Below, piece by piece: positions 10,690 through 18,894 of a DNA stretch of 64,000 nt (within the stretch, counting starts at the first letter, position 1; each line of letters begins with the position of its first letter). The notes beneath the pieces were generated by a model that saw only the letters and a list, made by a program, of their open reading frames with translations, was not told where the DNA came from and searched no databases. Source of the DNA: Tepidibacter hydrothermalis (GTDB lineage Bacteria > Bacillota > Clostridia > Peptostreptococcales > Peptostreptococcaceae). The position numbers and the translations under genes were made by a program. Where the stretch lies: positions 3,968,001 through 4,032,000 of the forward strand of contig NZ_CP120733.1 of assembly GCF_029542625.1 (NCBI RefSeq), read 5' to 3'.

Positions 10690-11172
10690 ATGTTTAATAT
10701 AGGTGACAAAATAGTTTATCCTAATTACGGAGCAGGGATAATAAATTCTATAGAGGAAAAAGAAGTATTAGGAGAGAAGAAACAGTATTATATTTTAAAC
10801 ATGGTTATATCTGAAGTTGAGATAATGATACCTATTGACAATATTAACAAGCTAGGAATAAGACATATTATAGATAATGAAGAGTTAGAAAAATTAATGA
10901 ATATAATTAAAGATGAAAAAGGGGATATGGATCAAAAGTGGAATAAAAGATTTAGAGATAATATGGATAAAATAAAAACTGGGGATATATATGAAATAGC
11001 TGTTGTTGTTAGAAATTTAATGATACAAGATAATCAAAAGGGACTTTCAACAGGAGAAAAGAAAATGTTAAATGATGCTAAAGATATGCTTATTAGTGAA
11101 TTAACATTAGTTCTTGATGATACTTCTGAAAATATTAAAGAATTAATAGAAAGTAATATAAATTTGGATTAA
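10690..11172 (+). CDS. CarD/CdnL-family RNA polymerase-interacting regulator
   Basis: The 160-aa protein begins with the CarD/TRCF RNAP-interaction Tudor-like domain (FNIGDKIVYPNYGAGII..., residues 2-65), followed by an all-helical C-terminal domain. Family members bind the RNAP beta subunit and stabilise or modulate open promoter complexes, often at rRNA and housekeeping promoters. The ATG at 10690 has GAAGGGAG upstream, and the nearby promoter excludes the longer frame. The PIN/TRAM gene follows 41 bp downstream. Confidence 0.9.
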   Translation: MFNIGDKIVYPNYGAGIINSIEEKEVLGEKKQYYILNMVISEVEIMIPIDNINKLGIRHIIDNEELEKLMNIIKDEKGDMDQKWNKRFRDNMDKIKTGDIYEIAVVVRNLMIQDNQKGLSTGEKKMLNDAKDMLISELTLVLDDTSENIKELIESNINLD

Positions 11173-11213
11173 AAAATAAAATATAGACGATACTTTAAAT
11201 AGGAGGTGAAATA

Positions 11214-12317
11214 GTGATAAACAAAATTATAAAAGGGATTATGTCTTTAATAGGTATAACTATTGGGATTGGAACTTATTTCTCTGTAGTTGGAGCTTTT
11301 CCAAATCTATTACCGGCATCTCAAATATCTATAATTTTAGGATCTATGGTATCTGGTCTTATAATGGGATTTATATTTTTCTTAATTGCTCCATGGCTTA
11401 TAGAAGAGGGAAAAAATATAGCTAATTTTGTGGAAACAGAATTATCAAAAGTACCACCAATAGAAATTTTGATAGGCTCACTAGGGCTTATAATTGGATT
11501 GTTCATAGCGTATTTAGTAAGTAATTTATTACTTCAAATACCTGTTCCTATACTTGGAACTGTTCTTTCTGTACTTGTGTATATTCTTATGGCATATATA
11601 GGAATAAAAATATCTGTAAGATACAAGGAAGATCTGTTCAACATAACATCTATAATTAAGATACCTAATACTAAGGACAAGTCTAATAGCAAAAAAGAAG
11701 TAAAAGATAAGCCTAAGTTATTGGATACTAGTGTAATAATAGATGGTAGAATAGCAGATATAGCTAAGACTGGATTTGTAGAAGGAAAAATAGTTATCCC
11801 TGAATTTGTACTAAAAGAACTTCAACATATAGCTGATTCATCAGATGATTTAAAAAGAGTAAGAGGTAGAAGGGGCCTTGATATCTTAAATAAGATACAA
11901 AAAGAGCTTGATATTGAGGTTGAAATAACAGACAAGGATATAGAAGAGGTTAAGGAAGTTGATATTAAACTTTTAAAATTAGCACAAATCATGGGTGGAA
12001 AAGTTGTCACTAATGACTTTAATTTAAATAAAGTAGCTCAATTTCAAGGTGTTGAAGTATTGAATATAAATGAACTGGCAAATGCGGTAAAGCCAGTTGT
12101 TATACCAGGGGAAGAAATGATAGTTCAAGTTATAAAAGAAGGAAAAGAATCAGGTCAAGGAGTAGCTTACCTAGATGATGGAACTATGATTGTAGTAGAT
12201 GGAGGCAGAAAGTATATAGGAGAGACTATAGACGTTTTAGTAACATCTGTTCTTCAAACTGCAGCAGGTAGAATGATATTTGGAAAACCAAAAACAGCAG
12301 CAGAAAAATCATCATAA
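11214..12317 (+). CDS. PIN/TRAM-domain membrane protein (YacL-like)
   Basis: The 367-aa protein starts at GTG behind AGGAGGTGAA. It has four hydrophobic segments in the first 140 residues, a PIN nuclease domain starting at LLDTSVIIDGRI (about 168) with acidic residues typical of the fold, and a C-terminal TRAM RNA-binding domain (GVAYLDDGTMIVVDG). This matches B. subtilis YacL, a conserved gene beside disA and ispD in Firmicutes. The PIN/TRAM composition suggests an RNA-directed nuclease held at the membrane; the target is unknown. Confidence 0.92.
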   Translation: MINKIIKGIMSLIGITIGIGTYFSVVGAFPNLLPASQISIILGSMVSGLIMGFIFFLIAPWLIEEGKNIANFVETELSKVPPIEILIGSLGLIIGLFIAYLVSNLLLQIPVPILGTVLSVLVYILMAYIGIKISVRYKEDLFNITSIIKIPNTKDKSNSKKEVKDKPKLLDTSVIIDGRIADIAKTGFVEGKIVIPEFVLKELQHIADSSDDLKRVRGRRGLDILNKIQKELDIEVEITDKDIEEVKEVDIKLLKLAQIMGGKVVTNDFNLNKVAQFQGVEVLNINELANAVKPVVIPGEEMIVQVIKEGKESGQGVAYLDDGTMIVVDGGRKYIGETIDVLVTSVLQTAAGRMIFGKPKTAAEKSS

Positions 12318-12350
12318 AAAGACTTTGCCAATGGCAAGGTCTTTTTTTTA
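12318..12350 (+). terminator. Terminator of the PIN/TRAM gene
   Basis: Stem GACTTTGCC / GGCAAGGTC with loop AAT and a T8 tract. Confidence 0.88.
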
Positions 12351-12378
12351 TAATAAAAACAGTTTACTTTTTTACATT

Positions 12379-12400
12379 TATAGTGTAAAATTACACTATA
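12379..12400. promoter_or_regulatory. Perfect palindromic operator candidate upstream of the XRE regulator
   Basis: TATAGTGTAA at 12379-12388 is repeated inverted at 12391-12400 with a 2-bp centre. It lies 33 bp before the regulator start and overlaps likely -10 sequence, as expected for an autoregulatory site. Confidence 0.65.
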
Positions 12401-12432
12401 ATTAAAAAAAGAAACTCTGTTGAGGTGGTTGT

Positions 12433-12885
12433 ATGAACAAAGAAGAAGTAATTGATATAGTTTCGAGAAAGTTAAAGCTTGTACGAACAGAGTATAATTT
12501 TTCTCAAGATAAGATGGCTGAAGTGATAGGAATATCAAAAAAGACATTAGTTCAAATAGAAAAAGAGAGAAATTCTTTGTCATGGAGTACTTGTATTGCT
12601 GTTTGTAGTATTTTCAATGAAAGTGAAATACTTAAAATGAGCTTTGGAGAAGAACCTGTAAAGCTTGTACAAGTAGTAGCTCTTGGAAAAATGTACTTTC
12701 CTAAAAATAAAACAGGTGGAGGTAAAATATGGTGGAAGGATGTAGAGAAAACTGATTGTTTTAGAATACAACAAAATATAATTACATTTCATTATAGAAT
12801 ACTAGATGATAAAAACTATAGATTATATAGTTCGTTTGATAAGGAATATATATATGAAAAATTTAAAAGTTTAATAGACCAATAG
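12433..12885 (+). CDS. XRE-family helix-turn-helix transcriptional regulator
   Basis: The 150-aa protein has an N-terminal HTH_3 domain (about 9-60: SQDKMAEVIGISKKTLVQIE) and a C-terminal half without a recognisable fold (GGGKIWWKDVEKTDCFR), perhaps a sensor or oligomerisation domain. The ATG follows TGAGGTGG. It heads a run of four genes for membrane or exported proteins, and a perfect 22-bp palindrome sits directly upstream, so it probably controls its own operon. Confidence 0.88.
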   Translation: MNKEEVIDIVSRKLKLVRTEYNFSQDKMAEVIGISKKTLVQIEKERNSLSWSTCIAVCSIFNESEILKMSFGEEPVKLVQVVALGKMYFPKNKTGGGKIWWKDVEKTDCFRIQQNIITFHYRILDDKNYRLYSSFDKEYIYEKFKSLIDQ

Positions 12886-12902
12886 TTAGGAGGTATGTTG
12901 AT

Positions 12903-13985
12903 ATGAAAAAAAGGAAGATTAGTAAAAATAGGCTTAATTTTCTAGAAGAAGAGCTTGAGTTTATGAAAAAAGAAAATCTAATAAGTCCAGAGCAAAAGAT
13001 AGATATAATAGATAATTATGATATTGTAAGATTAAATTTCGTTAGAATAATACTCACTATAGGAGCGATATTAGTAGGACTTGGAATAATTAGTTTTATA
13101 GCTAGTAATTGGAATTATATAAGTAAAATAACAAAGGTATTTATGATTATAGGATCTTATATAGGATTTAATATATTAAGCTATAAGTTAGAGAACAAGT
13201 ATCCAAAAACTAGTAAGAGTTTCTTATATATTGGAGCACTTATATATGGTGCTGGTATATTCTTAATAGGACAGATATTTCATTATGAAGGACATTTTTC
13301 AAAAGCATTTTTATTTTGGGGTGTAGGGATAATTCCTTTAGCCTTACTATTTAAAGATAAACTTGTATTTATATTCTCACATGTATTTTTATTAGTATAT
13401 TTGATGAACTCATATAATTTAGATTATTTATCTTACTTTATAATTCTAATAATACCAGTTTTATATTATATAAATAATCACTTAGGAAACAGCAAAGTAG
13501 GAACGTTTTTCAATAACTTAGTATTACTAAGCACAGTATTATACTTTTTAGGTAATTATAATGTAGATGAATTCTATACAACCGTTGTATTTTTAATAAT
13601 AGGATTATTTATGTATTATGGAAAGGTAAATGTTAACAGAGATATATTTAAGATACAAGGATTAATAGTATTTGGAATATCAGGATTAATTCTAACAAGT
13701 CCTTATATATGGGAAGAAAGTTTTAAATTTATAAAAAGTGGAGTTACTATAAGTTTAATATTCTCTCTTTTATATGTACTATATCTTTTCCATGAGACTA
13801 ACAAAGGAAATTTAATATCTCTAATATTTATATGTATTACTATAATCAGATATTATTTTGATACATTCTATGATTTTATGCCAAAGTCAATGTTCTTTAT
13901 AACATCAGGAGCTATACTTTTATTATTTGGACATTACTTTGAAAGAATGAGAAATAAAAGAGGGGGTGAATTCATTGAAAAATAA
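12903..13985 (+). CDS. DUF2157-like multi-pass membrane protein
   Basis: The 360-aa protein has a charged N-terminal helix of about 45 residues and then some ten hydrophobic segments. The beginning (LEEELEFMKKENLISPEQ...) followed by GAILVGLGIISFIASNWNYI matches the DUF2157 pattern. A GDYXXLXY protein overlaps its end, the common partner of DUF2157 proteins. The pair is of unknown function at the cytoplasmic membrane. The start follows GGAGGTATG, 17 bp after the XRE gene. Confidence 0.85.
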   Translation: MKKRKISKNRLNFLEEELEFMKKENLISPEQKIDIIDNYDIVRLNFVRIILTIGAILVGLGIISFIASNWNYISKITKVFMIIGSYIGFNILSYKLENKYPKTSKSFLYIGALIYGAGIFLIGQIFHYEGHFSKAFLFWGVGIIPLALLFKDKLVFIFSHVFLLVYLMNSYNLDYLSYFIILIIPVLYYINNHLGNSKVGTFFNNLVLLSTVLYFLGNYNVDEFYTTVVFLIIGLFMYYGKVNVNRDIFKIQGLIVFGISGLILTSPYIWEESFKFIKSGVTISLIFSLLYVLYLFHETNKGNLISLIFICITIIRYYFDTFYDFMPKSMFFITSGAILLLFGHYFERMRNKRGGEFIEK

Positions 13986-14526
13986 TAAATATATAATATC
14001 GATGATTTTACCTATAATTATATTGATAGGCATGGCTATGACTCCTCTTATGACTTATTATAAAGGGAATGAAATAATAATTAACACAAAACCATATGAT
14101 CCAACAGATCCGTTTAGAGGGGATTATATATATATGAACTACGATATAAATGATATAAACTTAAGTCAAATACCAGATAGATTAATAGATAAAGAAGATT
14201 ATTATCAAGATAAACTTTCGAATAAAGATTTATATGTTGTTCTAAAAAAAGAAAATGAGATTTATAAAGTTGATTATTTAACTGATAAAAAGCCAAAAGA
14301 TAAAATTTATTTAAAGGCAAAGTATAATCATACTATTACAGATTGGGAAGAAAAGAAGGACAATGAAAAAGAAAATATTATAGGGATTAGAGTTTCATAT
14401 AACTTAGATAAATATTTTATTGAAGAAAATACAGGATCTGATTTTGAAAAGAAAGCTAGAGAAGGAAAGTTAAAGGCTAAAGTTAAGGTTTATAACGGTT
14501 ATAGTTTATTAATAGATGTATTTTAA
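13975..14526 (+). CDS. GDYXXLXY-domain protein
   Basis: The protein of about 183 aa has one N-terminal membrane anchor (ISMILPIIILIGMAMTP) and the family signature as GDYIYMNY within DPFRGDYIYMNYDI. The most likely start is TTG at 13975, 6 bp after GGGGGTG; a GTG at 13966 overlaps that ribosome-binding stretch. It overlaps the 3' end of the DUF2157 gene, implying translational coupling. The function of the pair is not known. Confidence 0.85.
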   Translation: MKNNKYIISMILPIIILIGMAMTPLMTYYKGNEIIINTKPYDPTDPFRGDYIYMNYDINDINLSQIPDRLIDKEDYYQDKLSNKDLYVVLKKENEIYKVDYLTDKKPKDKIYLKAKYNHTITDWEEKKDNEKENIIGIRVSYNLDKYFIEENTGSDFEKKAREGKLKAKVKVYNGYSLLIDVF

Positions 14527-14579
14527 TGATAAGCGAACTTAACAATAATAGATTACCTTTTATTAAAGGAGGAAATAAA

Positions 14580-14786
14580 ATGAAAAAAATTACTAAGACT
14601 CAAATTACAACTATAATTTTTCTTATTTCTTATGGTATATGGGAATTTTATGTAGCAAGATGGGCTGCAACAGAATCTGGACCAATAATAAGAGTGGATT
14701 TAGTTGTTATTTATCCAATATTGATATTATTTATTTTTCTTTCTTTAGGACAATTATTTAAAAGAAAAAATAGACTTAGAAGATAG
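14580..14786 (+). CDS. Small two-helix membrane protein
   Basis: The 68-aa protein has two hydrophobic segments (about 9-25 and 40-58) and a basic C-terminal tail (FKRKNRLRR). The ATG at 14580 follows AAAGGAGG with correct spacing; the longer frame from 14526 has no such site. It lies in the XRE/DUF2157 operon. No family was recognised. Confidence 0.7.
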   Translation: MKKITKTQITTIIFLISYGIWEFYVARWAATESGPIIRVDLVVIYPILILFIFLSLGQLFKRKNRLRR

Positions 14787-14842
14787 TATGTATTAAATAA
14801 TAAATGCATTTATAGATTTTTAGACAATGGAGGATATATAAA

Positions 14843-15106
14843 ATGAATTTTATTAATGGAGAATTTAAAATACCAAAATTAGTAGGTATTATGCATATTT
14901 TGTTTTTATTAAGTATTATCGCTCATTTCGCTGAGCTTACTTATATAAGTGGAATGTTTACAGCTCCTCTTATGGCTATGTTATCTTGGATTATAGGCGG
15001 AGCTTCAGTTATAGTATGCTTATTAAAGAAATCTTTTGTAATTGCTTTAGCTGATGCTTCATTAGTTTTAATTTTGTTTTTATATTTTGGAACATTAGGA
15101 TCTTAA
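14843..15106 (+). CDS. Small membrane protein
   Basis: The 87-aa protein has three hydrophobic segments, about 15-33, 40-60 and 66-84. The ATG follows GGAGGATATA. It is the last gene before a strong terminator and probably belongs to the XRE-led operon. No family was recognised. Confidence 0.7.
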   Translation: MNFINGEFKIPKLVGIMHILFLLSIIAHFAELTYISGMFTAPLMAMLSWIIGGASVIVCLLKKSFVIALADASLVLILFLYFGTLGS

Positions 15107-15111
15107 AAGAA

Positions 15112-15172
15112 TACTACAAAAATAGCTTATATATTTATATAAATATATAAGCTATTTTTGTAGTATAATCTA
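15112..15172. terminator. Long perfect inverted repeat, terminator after the XRE operon
   Basis: The arms (about 15113-15138 and 15139-15166) form a near-continuous stem of about 25 bp, centred on TTTATATAAA. The right side ends in TTTTTGTAGTATAATC, which also offers a TATAAT box for ispD. Confidence 0.8.
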
Positions 15173-15188
15173 TTTTAGAGGTGATTTA

Positions 15189-15875
15189 ATGAATAGTGCA
15201 GTTATAGTTGCTGCTGGAATGGGCAAGAGAATGAAATCTAATATAAACAAGCAGTATATAAAGTTAAGAGATAAAGAAGTAGTTGCTCACACTATTGAAG
15301 TTTTTGATAAAAATAATAATATAGATGAAATAATTGTTGTTGTACGAGAAGATGAGGAAGAGTTTTTCGTGGAACATGTACTTAATAAGTATAATTTCGA
15401 CAAAAGAATAAAAATAGCATATGGAGGAAATGAAAGACAAGATTCGGTTTATAATGGTCTTAAAAAGGTAAACAAGGATTGTAGTATAGTGTTAATACAT
15501 GATGGTGCAAGACCTTTTGTAAGTGATCTTATTATAAATAATTCTATTGAAGAAGCAATAGAGAATAAAGCTGTTGTAGTTGGAGTTCCTGTTAAGGACA
15601 CTATTAAGGTATTGGATGATAACAACATAATTACTAATACACCTAATAGAAAGTATGTATGGGCAGTTCAAACTCCTCAAAGCTTTGATTATACCATTTT
15701 AATGAATTCATATGAAAATGCATTTAAAACAAACTTTTATGGGACAGATGATGCTATGTTAGTTGAAAATATGGGTTATAATGTTAAGATGATAATGGGA
15801 TCGTATGAAAATATAAAGATGACTACAAGAGAAGATTTGAATTTTGCTGAGCAAATACTTAAAAGTAGAGAGTAG
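15189..15875 (+). CDS. ispD: 2-C-methyl-D-erythritol 4-phosphate cytidylyltransferase
   Basis: The 228-aa enzyme catalyses the third step of the MEP isoprenoid pathway, joining CTP and MEP. The nucleotide-binding N-terminus reads AAGMGKRM with a downstream K at NKQYIKL, and the HDGARPF and YGTDDAMLVE signatures are present. The start follows AGAGGTGAT. ispF follows 9 bp downstream, so the two steps are co-transcribed. Confidence 0.96.
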   Translation: MNSAVIVAAGMGKRMKSNINKQYIKLRDKEVVAHTIEVFDKNNNIDEIIVVVREDEEEFFVEHVLNKYNFDKRIKIAYGGNERQDSVYNGLKKVNKDCSIVLIHDGARPFVSDLIINNSIEEAIENKAVVVGVPVKDTIKVLDDNNIITNTPNRKYVWAVQTPQSFDYTILMNSYENAFKTNFYGTDDAMLVENMGYNVKMIMGSYENIKMTTREDLNFAEQILKSRE

Positions 15876-15884
15876 GGTGATTTT

Positions 15885-16370
15885 ATGATAAGAGTTGGAA
15901 TAGGATATGATGTGCATAAGTTAGTGGAAAATAGAGATCTTATTATAGGTGGTGTTAAAATTGAGCATGATAAGGGGCTTTTAGGTCATTCTGATGCCGA
16001 TGTACTTACACATGCTATAATGGATAGTATACTTGGAGCCATGGCTCTTAAAGATATAGGAAAGCACTTTCCAGATAATGATCCAAAATATAAAGGGGCA
16101 GATAGTATAAAATTATTAGAATATGTAGGAAATCTTGTGAATAATAAAGGTTATAAGGTCAATAATATAGACAGTACAATAATAGCTCAAGCTCCAAAGA
16201 TGGCTCCTCACATAGAGAATATGAGAGAAAAAATATCAAATGCATTAAACATACATATAGATTCGGTTAATGTAAAAGCTACAACTGAAGAAGGGCTTGG
16301 ATTTACAGGAACAAAGGAAGGTATATCTTCCCAAGCTATATGTTCTTTAATATTAGTTGACAAAAAATAA
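15885..16370 (+). CDS. ispF: 2-C-methyl-D-erythritol 2,4-cyclodiphosphate synthase
   Basis: The 161-aa enzyme forms the cyclic diphosphate of the MEP pathway. Metal and substrate residues are seen in GYDVHKL (Asp/His) and [17 protein letters not shown], with [10 protein letters not shown] near the C-terminus. Length is normal. It is co-transcribed with ispD. Confidence 0.97.
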   Translation: MIRVGIGYDVHKLVENRDLIIGGVKIEHDKGLLGHSDADVLTHAIMDSILGAMALKDIGKHFPDNDPKYKGADSIKLLEYVGNLVNNKGYKVNNIDSTIIAQAPKMAPHIENMREKISNALNIHIDSVNVKATTEEGLGFTGTKEGISSQAICSLILVDKK

Positions 16371-16419
16371 ATTATAATATAGAATTAATAATTAAAATTT
16401 ATAATAATTTACAAACATA

Positions 16420-16648
16420 GAAAGAGAATAGTAGATAATCTATCTTCACAGAGAAAAAGCCATTGGTGAGAGGTTTTTAAGAGAAGTTTATTGAACCAGC
16501 TCTGGAGTTTAAGAACGTTAAAAAGTTCTTACGGTAGGACCCGTTAAATCCTATTAAGAGAGCAATATACTATTATTGCTAACTAGAGTGGTACCGCGGA
16601 AGATAAGCCTTTCGTCTCTAATATTAGAGACGAAAGGCTTTTTTTATT
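16420..16648 (+). promoter_or_regulatory. T-box leader of proS
   Basis: The conserved T-box AGAGTGGTACCGCGG lies at 16585-16599 and is followed by an intrinsic terminator (16605-16620 with 16625-16640, then a T-run). Upstream sequence can form Stem I, and a CCA proline codon at 16496-16498 (within TTGAACCAGC) is a specifier candidate. Uncharged tRNA-Pro should favour antitermination and proS expression. The 5' boundary is approximate. The 330-bp gap between ispF and proS is filled by this leader. Confidence 0.9.
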
Positions 16649-16699
16649 TGAGCCATATGAGAATATGGAGTGAATGTTAAATTTGAAGGAGGAATAGAA

Positions 16700-18142
16700 A
16701 TGAGTAAGAAAAATAAACAATTTGTTGAAGAAATAACTCCAATGGAAGTCGACTTCCCACAATGGTATACAGACGTAATATTAAAGACAGACCTTGTTGA
16801 TTATTCTCCTGTTAAGGGATTCATGGTAATAAAGCCATATGGATTTGGAATATGGGAAAACATTCAAGCGTTTGCAGATAGAAGATTTAAAGAGACTGGA
16901 CATAAAAACTGTTACTTCCCACTACTTATACCAGAAAGTTTATTAACAAAAGAAGCAGAGCATGTTGAAGGATTTGCTCCAGAAGTTGCATGGGTAACTC
17001 ATGGAGGACATAATGAACTTGCTGAAAGACTTTGTGTTAGACCTACATCAGAGACTATAATATGTTCTATGTATTCTAAATGGTTAAAATCTTACAGAGA
17101 TCTACCATACCTTTATAACCAATGGTGTTCTGTTGTAAGATGGGAAAAAACAACTAGACCTTTCTTAAGAACTTCAGAGTTCTTATGGCAAGAAGGACAT
17201 ACATTACATGAAACTTATGATGAAGCAAAAGGTGAAACTCTTCAAATGCTTGATATATACAAAGAAGTAGCAGAAGATTTACTTGCTATGCCTGTTGTAT
17301 GTGGACAAAAGAGTGAAAATGAAAAATTTGCAGGTGCAGATAGCACTTATACAATAGAAGCTTTAATGCATGATGGTAAAGCATTACAATCAGGAACAAG
17401 TCATTTCTTAGGCCAACATTTTACTAAGGCATTTGAAATACAATACTCTGATAGAGATGGAAATTTAGCTAACCCATACCACACTTCTTGGGGAATATCT
17501 ACAAGACTTATAGGTGGACTTATAATGGTTCATGGAGACAATAGAGGTTTAGTACTTCCTCCAAGAGTAGCACCTACACAAGTTGCTATAGTTCCAATTG
17601 CAGCACATAAAGGTAATGTAATGGAAGTTGTAGATTCAATATATGACGATCTTAAAGGATCTATAAGAGTTGAAGTTGATGATAGACCTAACTATTCTCC
17701 AGGTTGGAAATTCAATGAGTGGGAAATGAAAGGTGTTCCTGTAAGATTAGAAATAGGACCTAAAGATATAGAGAAAAATCAAGTTACAGTATTTAGAAGA
17801 GATACTCTTGAGAAAACTCAAATATCAATGGAAAACTTAAAAGAAAGTATAGAAAATCTATTAGATGATATTCACGATGGATTATACAATAAAGCATTAA
17901 AACTTAGAGAAGAAAAAACTTACGTAGCTAAAAATATGGATGAATTCAAGAAAACAATAGAAGAAACTCCAGGATTTATAAAGGCTATGTGGTGTGGAGA
18001 CACAGAGTGTGAACTTAAAGTGAAAGAAGAAACAGGAGCTACTATAAGATGTATTCCTTTCGAGCAAGAAGATTTAGGAGATACTTGTGTATGCTGTGGT
18101 AAAAAAGCAGAAAAAATGGCTTATTTTGCAAAAGCTTATTAA
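16700..18142 (+). CDS. proS: Prolyl-tRNA synthetase, archaeal/eukaryal type without INS domain
   Basis: The 480-aa class II synthetase has motif 2 ([20 protein letters not shown]), motif 3 ([14 protein letters not shown]), an anticodon-binding domain and a zinc-type C-terminal domain with CGDTEC and CVCCGK, ending at a terminal Tyr. No editing insertion lies between motifs 2 and 3. The ATG at 16700 follows AAGGAGGAA; the longer frame from 16670 lacks a site. The downstream gene at 18895 is an eroded bacterial-type ProRS that keeps the editing domain this enzyme lacks. Confidence 0.96.
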   Translation: MSKKNKQFVEEITPMEVDFPQWYTDVILKTDLVDYSPVKGFMVIKPYGFGIWENIQAFADRRFKETGHKNCYFPLLIPESLLTKEAEHVEGFAPEVAWVTHGGHNELAERLCVRPTSETIICSMYSKWLKSYRDLPYLYNQWCSVVRWEKTTRPFLRTSEFLWQEGHTLHETYDEAKGETLQMLDIYKEVAEDLLAMPVVCGQKSENEKFAGADSTYTIEALMHDGKALQSGTSHFLGQHFTKAFEIQYSDRDGNLANPYHTSWGISTRLIGGLIMVHGDNRGLVLPPRVAPTQVAIVPIAAHKGNVMEVVDSIYDDLKGSIRVEVDDRPNYSPGWKFNEWEMKGVPVRLEIGPKDIEKNQVTVFRRDTLEKTQISMENLKESIENLLDDIHDGLYNKALKLREEKTYVAKNMDEFKKTIEETPGFIKAMWCGDTECELKVKEETGATIRCIPFEQEDLGDTCVCCGKKAEKMAYFAKAY

Positions 18143-18145
18143 TTA

Positions 18146-18183
18146 AAAAAGACGCATTATGCTCAGCATAATGCGTTTTTAAA
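18146..18183 (+). terminator. Terminator of proS
   Basis: Stem ACGCATTATGCT / AGCATAATGCGT (about 18152-18176) followed by TTTTT. Confidence 0.88.
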
Positions 18184-18297
18184 TACAGTAAAACTATAAA
18201 TTTCAACTTATAAATAATATCTATAAGTAAACTAAAGTCGTAACTATTTTGACCAATAAAAAATCCATTAGTTCTGGTTGACAATAAAGTGAAATTT

Positions 18298-18705
18298 TTA
18301 AATTGTATATCCGTTATCTTCCAACCAATCACCTGCATCTTGAAATGCATCTATTCCGCCAAAAAATGAATGGTTTAGACTTATTTGTTTACAGACCTCA
18401 TGTATTTGAGAGTTAACCAAAGAACTATTAGAGATAATTGCACAATGAGAAAACCCATTGTCTATAGAAAGTATTAAAAATTCTATTAACTCATTATAAA
18501 TAGAAGATACTTCATATTGGCTCAAATTGCAGAATTTAGCCCACGGTTTATCATTACCAAGTTCAGTGAAAACTATATTTTTGTAATCATCTAAAAATCT
18601 CTTGAAATCTTCACTTGTCCAAACTCCTACATTTTTTTCATATACTATGCGCCTTCTTTTATCAACTAATATAGTATACATCCCCTTTGAATCCACTATT
18701 TCCAT
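18298..18705 (-). CDS. STAS/SpoIIAA-like small protein
   Basis: The 135-aa protein starts with strand-forming MEIVDSKGMYTILVDKRRR and the pattern GVWTSEDFKRFLDDY, which resembles small STAS-like proteins common in clostridia. No membrane segment is seen. The start is supported by AAGGGGATT on the minus strand. It is the only minus-strand gene in this part, sitting between proS and the eroded ProRS. The STAS assignment is tentative and the function unknown. Confidence 0.65.
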   Translation of the reverse strand: MEIVDSKGMYTILVDKRRRIVYEKNVGVWTSEDFKRFLDDYKNIVFTELGNDKPWAKFCNLSQYEVSSIYNELIEFLILSIDNGFSHCAIISNSSLVNSQIHEVCKQISLNHSFFGGIDAFQDAGDWLEDNGYTI

Positions 18706-18894
18706 ATCATAATCCCCTTTTTATAACAATATAGTGAATATATATTACATGATAAATGTATTATACATTTAATTTCAAAAACCTTCTTATAGAATCAAAT
18801 AAATAGAAATTAGGTCCAAATTTAAAAAATACTGTATTAATTCTGTGAAATTTTGATAATATTATAAGTGTAAAGTGAAAAGGGGGGAATTAAT

